This document shows positions 52,646 through 58,899 of a stretch of DNA of 64,000 nucleotides, in pieces. This stretch comes from Anaerolineales bacterium (lineage in GTDB: Bacteria > Chloroflexota > Anaerolineae > 4572-78 > J111). A program made the translations under genes and the position numbers. The stretch lies in the NCBI GenBank assembly GCA_020634935.1, contig JACKAT010000005.1, positions 1-64,000 of the forward strand, read 5' to 3'. The notes under the pieces were generated by a model. It was not told the DNA's origin. It saw only the letters and a program-made list of their open reading frames with translations, and did not search any database. Position 1 is the stretch's first letter. The number at the start of each line of letters is the position of its first letter.

Positions 52646-54325
52646 GTGAAAAAATTTTTTTATCAGTGTGCTCATTGCTCCTTCAAAGCCGAATACACCA
52701 AACTTATAGGCGCTTGCCCCAAGTGTGGCGGTGAGTGGCTAGACCCCCTCTATAATCTAGAAGAGACTGCCGCCCTTTGGCAAACAGCGCTACCTGAGCG
52801 TGATCACACCATTTGGCGCTATTGGGAACTCCTGCCCCTGCGTAACCAACAAAACATCGTTTCGCTAGGAGAAGGCTGGACCCCCTTGCTGCAAATCGAA
52901 AATATGGGGGCCATGTTAGGCAATCGCCATATTTTTGTAAAAGATGAGCGACAAGGCCCAACCGCCTCTTTCAAAGACCGGCAAGCCTCGTTGGCAATTT
53001 CGGCAATGAAAGAAGCAGATATAAAAGAAGCAGTAGTAGCCTCTACCGGCAATGTGGCCATCTCGTATTCGGCTTACTGCGCTCGATCGGGGATAAAGCT
53101 GTGGGCTTTTTTAGACAGTGATGTCCCTCATGAAAAAATGCGTGAAGTAACTCTGTACGGTACGGAAGTAATCAAAGTATCGAGCAATTACGACACAACC
53201 AAGCAGATTGCCGCCAAATTTGCCGACTATCGCAATCTGTTCCTGGATAAGGGTATCAAATCCCTGATTGCCAGAGAAGCCATGAAAACCCTGGCTTTCG
53301 AAGTGGCGGAACAGTTGGGCCGGATTCGCAGCACCCGCTGGGCCGCTCCGGATTGGTACATTCAAGCAGTCAGCGGCGGTATGGGGCCGATTGGCGTTTG
53401 GCGCGGCTTTAAAGACCTGTATGATATGAAATTAATCGATAAAATTCCTAAAATCGCTATTATCCAAACCGAAGGCTGCGCGCCTATGGTCAACAGTTTT
53501 CACAAAGGCCTGGACGTAGTTGAAGTTGTCCACAACCCAACCAGCGTAATCAATGTGTTGGCCACCGGTAACCCGGGTCCGGCTTATCCCTTTTTACGCC
53601 AGTTGGTTTTATCTTCCGGCGGAGCTTTTAGCAAGGTCGACGATCAGGAGTCGTTCCGAGCCATGCGAGTTATGGCGCAATTAGAAGGCATCTCGATGGA
53701 GCCGGCGGCGGCGGTCGCATGTGCCGGGCTGGTCAAGCTTGTGCAAGATCAGGTCATCAAGCCGCACGAAACTGTGGTCGTTAACGCCTCGGGCCATACT
53801 TTCCCCATCGAGAAGCAAATCCTGGAAAGCGAAATTGTTAAAAGACATACCCGAGTGCAAAACATTGATGGCGAAGCTGTGGCGATTATGGAGCCGGACG
53901 TTACACCCATTCGCCAGGAAGGGCTAATCAATGCCTTAAAACGCTTGGATGAAAAGGTTCAGAGCGTAGCCATTATCGAAGATGAACCGGATGCCCGGCT
54001 GTTACTACGCCGGATCCTGCAATATGAACGCAAATACAAAATTTATGAAGCCGCCGATGGCGCCAGCGGGATGGCCCTCATCCAATCGAAAAAGCCAGAT
54101 TTGGTTTTGCTTGATTTAATGATGCCGGAGGTGGATGGCTTTACCGTGCTCGACACCATGAAGGCCAACGAACAACTCAGGGACATCCCTGTTATTGTTA
54201 TCACTGCTAAAGATTTAACCAGCCAAGATCATCAACGCCTGTCAGGGCGAATCGAATCGCTTCTTCAAAAGGGGGAATTCATGGAGGATCAATTGGTTGA
54301 AAGTATTAGCGATGTTCTCAAGTAA
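52646..54325 (+). CDS. threonine-synthase-like PLP enzyme fused to a C-terminal receiver domain (559 aa)
   Basis: Residues 1-425 are a fold-type II PLP enzyme of the threonine synthase group. A Cys4 zinc-ribbon start (C8, C11, C24, C27) precedes LGEGWTPL, the PLP lysine K110 in PTASFKDRQ, and the substrate/cofactor loops ASTGNVAIS (about 130-138) and a Gly-rich phosphate loop (VSGGMGPIGVWRGFKDL). Threonine synthase turns O-phosphohomoserine into threonine. Relatives such as cysteate synthase use other phospho-substrates, so the exact reaction is open. Residues 440-559 are a complete receiver with Asp490 in LVLLDLMMPEVDGF and Lys in LLQKGEF. Its end resembles that of receiver 2 of the upstream giant kinase. 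The start is GTG 52646, 10 bases after that kinase, with AAAGAG upstream. No other threonine-pathway gene is nearby. The frame is continuous with no sign of sequencing error. Confidence 0.88.
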   Translation: MKKFFYQCAHCSFKAEYTKLIGACPKCGGEWLDPLYNLEETAALWQTALPERDHTIWRYWELLPLRNQQNIVSLGEGWTPLLQIENMGAMLGNRHIFVKDERQGPTASFKDRQASLAISAMKEADIKEAVVASTGNVAISYSAYCARSGIKLWAFLDSDVPHEKMREVTLYGTEVIKVSSNYDTTKQIAAKFADYRNLFLDKGIKSLIAREAMKTLAFEVAEQLGRIRSTRWAAPDWYIQAVSGGMGPIGVWRGFKDLYDMKLIDKIPKIAIIQTEGCAPMVNSFHKGLDVVEVVHNPTSVINVLATGNPGPAYPFLRQLVLSSGGAFSKVDDQESFRAMRVMAQLEGISMEPAAAVACAGLVKLVQDQVIKPHETVVVNASGHTFPIEKQILESEIVKRHTRVQNIDGEAVAIMEPDVTPIRQEGLINALKRLDEKVQSVAIIEDEPDARLLLRRILQYERKYKIYEAADGASGMALIQSKKPDLVLLDLMMPEVDGFTVLDTMKANEQLRDIPVIVITAKDLTSQDHQRLSGRIESLLQKGEFMEDQLVESISDVLK

Positions 54326-54372
54326 ATTCTGACCAAACTTACTAGAAAAATGCAGCCGCCGGAGATGACACC

Positions 54373-55686
54373 TTGTCACAAACTTTACTAGCCACTAAAC
54401 CTCGAATTTTGTACATTGATGACGATCCTATTAACCGTTCCCTGGTCAATCGAGTGCTAACCCGCTACGATTTTGAAGTTATTGAAGCAGAAACAGGGTT
54501 AGAGGGGATAAAAATCGCCACTAAATACGCGCCGGATCTAATCCTAATGGATATTAATATGCCCGGTCTTGACGGTCATGAAACCACAACCCGCATGCGC
54601 ACTATTGCCGGGTTGCAGCGAACGCCGATTGTGGCTATCACAGCCTATGCTACCAAAGGCGACCGTGAACTCGCTCTAACCGCCGGCTGCGACGGCTATA
54701 TTAACAAACCTATTGATGTCGATCGCTTTCCCAACCAAATTGTAAGCTACCTTGAAGGCCGGCGAGACACCATCAGCAAGGATGAGCAGCAGCATTATCA
54801 GGATCAGTATAGCAAAAAACTGGTTGAACGACTTGAGTCGAAGATTCTCGAACTGGAAGAGGCCAATGCCCGCCTCCAGCAAGTTGATAAATTGAAGTCC
54901 GACTTTATTACTGTTGCCAGTCATGAACTGCGCACCCCGATGACCTTGGTTTACGGCTATGCGCGTTTGCTCCTGTCGGCTATTAAAGAAACCTGCCAGC
55001 CTGAAAGCCCCGAAACCCATGTGGTTAATCTGGCTAATAAAATCTATAAATCGGTTCATCGGCTCAATGAAGTCGTCAACGACGTACTCAACATCTTTCT
55101 CATCGAAGCCAGCAGCATGCAGCTTCAACACCAGCGAGTCAATTTAGGCAACCTCATCAAAGGGGCGCTCGATGAGTTAAATCCTAATAAAAATAACCGG
55201 ACGTTGAATATTGAGTTGGTGAATTTAGAGGTCCTACCCGAAATTATCGGCGACGCCGAACGGCTTAAGCAAGTCTTTTGGAATCTGCTCAGCAACGCCA
55301 TCAAATTTACCCCGGATCACGGCACTATTACCGTAGAAGCGCGGGTTACATCCGCAGCCGGCGAAGCGCAGGTATCTGGCCAAGCCGGCCAAGAAGTTAT
55401 TATTACGATTAAAGATACCGGCATTGGCGTTGCGGCATCGAAGCAATATGATATTTTCGATCGGTTTTATATGATTGAGGATATTACCTACCACAGCAGT
55501 AGTAAAACGGCGTTTGGCGGCGGGGGAATTGGCTTGGGGCTGCCCATTGCGAAAGGCATCATCGAAGCCCACGGAGGCAGGATTTGGGTAGACAGCGCCG
55601 GCTACAATACCGAACAAAATCCGGGCAGCACGTTTTATGTGCTATTGCCAATTAATGCGGCTCAAACTGCTCCAGATAAGCCATAA
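54373..55686 (+). CDS. receiver-first histidine kinase (437 aa)
   Basis: N-terminal receiver (about 10-128) with D16-D18, phospho-Asp60 in LILMDINMPGLDG, and Lys in GYINKPIDVDRFP. A coiled linker is followed by HisKA with His184 in DFITVASHELRTPMTLV. HATPase_c (about 290-430) has DTGIGV, a Gly-rich ATP lid (GGGGIGLGLPIAKGI) and GRIWVDS. The start is TTG 54373, preceded by GGAG about eight bases upstream. No ATG occurs before the conserved receiver strand. Receiver-first kinases without a sensor domain usually take phosphoryl groups from another kinase, here most simply the giant hybrid kinase. Its stop codon overlaps the start of maf. Confidence 0.92.
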   Translation: MSQTLLATKPRILYIDDDPINRSLVNRVLTRYDFEVIEAETGLEGIKIATKYAPDLILMDINMPGLDGHETTTRMRTIAGLQRTPIVAITAYATKGDRELALTAGCDGYINKPIDVDRFPNQIVSYLEGRRDTISKDEQQHYQDQYSKKLVERLESKILELEEANARLQQVDKLKSDFITVASHELRTPMTLVYGYARLLLSAIKETCQPESPETHVVNLANKIYKSVHRLNEVVNDVLNIFLIEASSMQLQHQRVNLGNLIKGALDELNPNKNNRTLNIELVNLEVLPEIIGDAERLKQVFWNLLSNAIKFTPDHGTITVEARVTSAAGEAQVSGQAGQEVIITIKDTGIGVAASKQYDIFDRFYMIEDITYHSSSKTAFGGGGIGLGLPIAKGIIEAHGGRIWVDSAGYNTEQNPGSTFYVLLPINAAQTAPDKP

Positions 55687-56423
55687 TGTCAGACCAGTAC
55701 CATCTTATCCTGGCCTCAACCTCGCCTCGACGCCGAGAGTTTTTGACGCTATTGGGCATACCCTTCACAGCCGTATCCCCTAGAGTCAGTGGAGATGTCG
55801 ACGAAACGCCGCTGCCAAATGAGCCGCCCGACCAACTAGTGCAGCGTCTCAGCCGACTTAAAGCTCAAGCCGTGGCTAAAAATTTGGCTTCATTCCCTTC
55901 CATCGATGGATTAAGCGAAACTCACCACCTGGTCATTATTGCCGCTGATACGATTGTGGTTTTAGATGAGTCCATTTTAGGCAAACCGCATTCAGCCGCC
56001 GCCGCTAGCCAAATGCTTAAATCGCTGCGAGGGCGACAGCATGAGGTATACAGCGGTCTAACTCTAATCCATCGACCGCCCTCTACCAACCCCACAAGCA
56101 AACAACACATTGCCACCGATCTTCATCGCAGCCAGGTTTGGATGCGCCCCTACAGTAACGCCGAAATTACCGCCTATGTGACCGGAGGCTCGCCGCTGGA
56201 CAAGGCCGGAGCCTATGGCATTCAGGATCAACCGTTCGCTCCAGTTGAGCGGCTCGAAGGTTGTTTTGCCAGCGTCATGGGGCTACCCCTGGCCCAGTTA
56301 GCGGGCAGGCTGCGTCAAATAGGACTATCGCTACCCGAAGTCAATTTGCTGTGCAGCCGCCACACCGGCGTCGATTGTTGCCAATTGTCGGCTAACCCTC
56401 ATTTGACCGGTATAATCAGTTAA
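55686..56423 (+). CDS. maf: Maf-family nucleotide pyrophosphatase (245 aa)
   Basis: Hallmarks of Maf/YceF/YhdE: LASTSPRRREFLTLLGI at the N-terminus, the catalytic Asp in IIAADTIVVLD, GKP, LRGRQHEVYSGL, and the end region GGSPLDKAGAYGIQ, then GCFASVMGLPL. The family hydrolyses non-canonical or canonical nucleoside triphosphates and affects septum formation. The protein is longer than usual (about 190-205) because of an insert near residues 72-80 and a C-terminal extension of about 25 residues. ATG 55686 overlaps the preceding stop in a TAATG arrangement, implying translational coupling with the kinase. It ends the cluster. Its stop codon overlaps that of the convergent der gene. Confidence 0.93.
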   Translation: MSDQYHLILASTSPRRREFLTLLGIPFTAVSPRVSGDVDETPLPNEPPDQLVQRLSRLKAQAVAKNLASFPSIDGLSETHHLVIIAADTIVVLDESILGKPHSAAAASQMLKSLRGRQHEVYSGLTLIHRPPSTNPTSKQHIATDLHRSQVWMRPYSNAEITAYVTGGSPLDKAGAYGIQDQPFAPVERLEGCFASVMGLPLAQLAGRLRQIGLSLPEVNLLCSRHTGVDCCQLSANPHLTGIIS

Positions 56424-57844
56424 ACGTCTTTCTCTTTTCGACTGCGAAAAATCATTTGAAGCGGCGTACCTAAAAAGCCGTATTTCTCGCGGAGTTGGTT
56501 TTCCAGATAACGGCCGTAAGTAAAGTGGACCAACTTGTGATCGTTGGTAAAGAAAACAAAGGTTGGCGGATCGGTTCGGGCTTGAGTGGCGTATAAAAAC
56601 TTGAGCCGGTGGCGATGGCCGCCCTTGGGGGGATTTTTAGCCACGGCCTCGTGCATGACCCGGTTTAGCTCCCCGGTAGGGATACGCCGCAGCCGTTCTT
56701 CTTGAACTTGCAGGGCCAGCGGCAGCACCTTCTCGACCCGTTGGCCGGTTTTGGCCGAAATGAAAAGAATAGGCACGTAATCCAAAAATCTCAGTCCGGC
56801 CCGAATCTGGCGCGTATACTCATTCATTGTATGGGTATCTTTTTCAACCAGATCCCACTTATTAACCAGCACCACTACACTTTTATTTTTCTCTAAAATA
56901 TAACCGGCGATATGGGCATCTTGAGCGGTCACCATATCGGTTGAGTCGATCAGCAGCAAACAGACATCGGCCCGATCAATGGCTTTAAGCGAACGTAAAA
57001 AACTGTGTTTTTCAACGCCCGGCTCAATTTTACCTCGACGCCGGATACCGGCCGTGTCGATGAGCACCACTTCCAAATCCTCATAATTGATTCGTGTGTC
57101 GATAGCGTCGCGAGTGGTGCCGGGTACGTCGGAGACGATAACGCGATCTTCGCCCAACAAATTATTCAACAATGACGACTTGCCCACATTCGGCCGGCCT
57201 AAAATAGCGATTTTGATGGCCTCATCTTCTTCCGGTTCCTCACTCACCTCCGGCAGCGCCTCGACCACGGCATCGAGCAGATCGCCGGTGCCGGCGCCAT
57301 GCAGCGCCGAGACCGGAATGGGTTCGTCCAACCCCAAGGCATAAAATTCCAGGGCATCGACCCGGCGTTTTTGGTTGTCGGCCTTATTGACAGCCAAAAT
57401 AACGGGCTTGTCAGTGCGGCGCAGCAAGTCGGCGATATCCTCATCGGGGCCGGTGACGCCGGTTTCGGCATCGACCAAAAAAACGATAACCTCGGCCTCA
57501 GCGATGGCGATTTCGGCCTGCTCCCGAATCTCCCGCAGAAAAAGCCCGCTGGCTACCCCGGCTTGATACCCGGCCGAGGTTCCATCTTTGGGATCACCCC
57601 CTTTTTGGGCCGATGCGGTGGACATCATGCCAAAATCAAGCCCGCCGGTATCGACCAGGATAAAATCGCGGCCGTTCCAATCGGCGTCACCGTAGAGTCG
57701 ATCCCGGGTTGTGCCGGCTAAATCTTCAACAATGGCCTTGCGCTGGCCTACCATCCGGTTGAACAAGGTCGATTTGCCCACATTGGGCCGCCCGACCAGC
57801 GCGACAACCGGTCTTATGTGCTGTTTGGATGTTTCATCAATCAT
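56420..57844 (-). CDS. der: ribosome-assembly GTPase Der/EngA (474 aa)
   Basis: Two tandem G domains, each with GRPNVGKS P-loops (18-26 and about 215-223), DTGG/DTAG switches and NKAD/NKWD specificity motifs, followed by the KH-like domain (about 375-465) ending in G.PLQM.FR. Der acts in 50S subunit maturation and is essential in most bacteria. An insert of about 25 residues (Gly/Ser/Ala-rich, near residues 73-98) lies between DTGG and the switch II helix REQAEIAIAEA in G domain 1, where other Der proteins have a short loop. Transcribed toward maf. The two stop codons overlap at 56420-56423. A 40-base palindrome lies just upstream of the start. Confidence 0.96.
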   Translation of the reverse strand: MIDETSKQHIRPVVALVGRPNVGKSTLFNRMVGQRKAIVEDLAGTTRDRLYGDADWNGRDFILVDTGGLDFGMMSTASAQKGGDPKDGTSAGYQAGVASGLFLREIREQAEIAIAEAEVIVFLVDAETGVTGPDEDIADLLRRTDKPVILAVNKADNQKRRVDALEFYALGLDEPIPVSALHGAGTGDLLDAVVEALPEVSEEPEEDEAIKIAILGRPNVGKSSLLNNLLGEDRVIVSDVPGTTRDAIDTRINYEDLEVVLIDTAGIRRRGKIEPGVEKHSFLRSLKAIDRADVCLLLIDSTDMVTAQDAHIAGYILEKNKSVVVLVNKWDLVEKDTHTMNEYTRQIRAGLRFLDYVPILFISAKTGQRVEKVLPLALQVQEERLRRIPTGELNRVMHEAVAKNPPKGGHRHRLKFLYATQARTDPPTFVFFTNDHKLVHFTYGRYLENQLREKYGFLGTPLQMIFRSRKEKDV

Positions 57845-57853
57845 ACGTTATTA

Positions 57854-57893
57854 AATCCCCTTTGAGTAAATCATGATTTGCTCAAAGGGGATT
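57854..57893. repeat. 40-bp near-perfect palindrome upstream of der
   Basis: AATCCCCTTTGAG (57854-57866) pairs exactly with CTCAAAGGGGATT (57881-57893). The centre AAATCATGATTT is itself a palindrome, so only one base pair (T67/G80) of twenty is imperfect. It lies nine bases before the der ATG on the minus strand. As RNA it would form a very stable hairpin beside the der translation start. As DNA it could be a dimer-protein operator or a mobile-element remnant. Confidence 0.7.
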
Positions 57894-57909
57894 GTCAAGT
57901 TCCCGTTTT

Positions 57910-57933
57910 AGCCCGGATATAACTATCCGGGCT
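57910..57933. repeat. perfect 10-bp hairpin after the methyltransferase gene
   Basis: AGCCCGGATA (57910-57919) pairs with TATCCGGGCT (57924-57933) around a four-base loop. No T-run follows on the minus strand. A TTTT precedes it on the plus strand. With the 40-bp palindrome 17 bases away it fills the spacer between ogt-like and der genes. Confidence 0.65.
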
Positions 57934-57954
57934 GAGCAAAGTCATACCTTATCT

Positions 57955-58818
57955 CTAATCCAATTTGAATTTCTGACTCGACTCCCAACCGAGCATCGCT
58001 TGTTTGCGGGCCGATCCCCACTGATAATCGCCCACCTGGCCTTCTTTTCGAATAACGCGGTGGCACGGGATGACAAAACCAACCGGATTTTTACTCACAG
58101 CGTTGCCCACGGCTCGAGCCGCTTTTGGTTGTCCCACACTGGCAGCCACCGTTTCATAAGAGACCGCCGCTCCCGGCGGTATTTTTAGCAGCGCTTGCCA
58201 CACTTTAAGTTGAAAATTGGTTCCCTTTAAAACTAAGGGTAAGGCTTGTTGATGCCGAACCGGCTCAAAAATTTGAGCCGCAAACGGCTCTGTTTCAGCC
58301 GGAGCCTCGATCACCGTCGCTTCGCCCCAATCGTTTTCAAGCGCCGCCAGCGCCGCCTCACGTCCCTCATCGAGCACAAAGTTGAGCGCACAGACGCCCC
58401 GATCGGTGATCGCCAGCAGGCACTCGCCGAAGGGGCTGGGATGAAATCCATAGCGAATCGTCAGACCCGACGCTTGCTGTTTGTATTCACCGGGAGTCAT
58501 GGCTTCACAGGTCACAAACAGATCGTGCAGCCGGCCAGGACCGGATAGACCGGCTTCGTACGTCACCTCCAGCAGGCTTTTGGATTGAACCAAAAGCTGC
58601 TTGGCGTGCTCAATGGTTAGAAACTGCAAAAATCGCTTAGGGCTAATGCCGGCCCACCGGCTGAACAACCGTTGAAAATGATACTCGCTCAAGCCAATTT
58701 TGTCGGCCACTTCCTTCAAACTGGGCTGTCGCTGGAAATTTTGCCGCAAAAAAATGATGGCCTGTTCAATACGGGCGTAATCTTCAACAGCTTGAATATA
58801 GGTTCCTGAGTAAGACAT
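57955..58818 (-). CDS. AraC-type HTH / O6-methylguanine-DNA methyltransferase fusion (287 aa)
   Basis: Residues about 18-115 are an AraC/XylS helix-turn-helix pair (SLKEVADKIGLSEYHFQRLFSRWAGISPKRF, then a second HTH ending MTPGEYK). Residues about 120-283 are the Ada/Ogt suicide methyltransferase with the acceptor Cys252 in VIPCHRVI, preceded by the helix KAARAVGNAVSKNP. It removes alkyl groups from O6-alkylguanine in DNA. The N-terminal zinc/Cys phosphotriester domain of E. coli Ada is absent, so it is the short 'HTH-MGMT' form. The ribosome site GGAGG lies seven bases upstream of ATG. An inverted repeat at 58833-58864 just upstream may be its own operator. Confidence 0.94.
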   Translation of the reverse strand: MSYSGTYIQAVEDYARIEQAIIFLRQNFQRQPSLKEVADKIGLSEYHFQRLFSRWAGISPKRFLQFLTIEHAKQLLVQSKSLLEVTYEAGLSGPGRLHDLFVTCEAMTPGEYKQQASGLTIRYGFHPSPFGECLLAITDRGVCALNFVLDEGREAALAALENDWGEATVIEAPAETEPFAAQIFEPVRHQQALPLVLKGTNFQLKVWQALLKIPPGAAVSYETVAASVGQPKAARAVGNAVSKNPVGFVIPCHRVIRKEGQVGDYQWGSARKQAMLGWESSQKFKLD

Positions 58819-58832
58819 GTCAAATCCTCCAT

Positions 58833-58864
58833 ACGAGTCTTTTTCTTTATTTTATCCGACTCGT
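58833..58864 (-). promoter_or_regulatory. inverted repeat upstream of the HTH-methyltransferase gene
   Basis: ACGAGTC (58833-58839) and GACTCGT (58858-58864) are exact inverted copies separated by 18 AT-rich bases that contain a minus-strand TAAAAT -10-like box. Position and symmetry suit an autoregulatory site, but this is inferred. Confidence 0.35.
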
Positions 58865-58899
58865 GCGGCAACAACCACCCGATTCTTGCGTTCGTTGGG

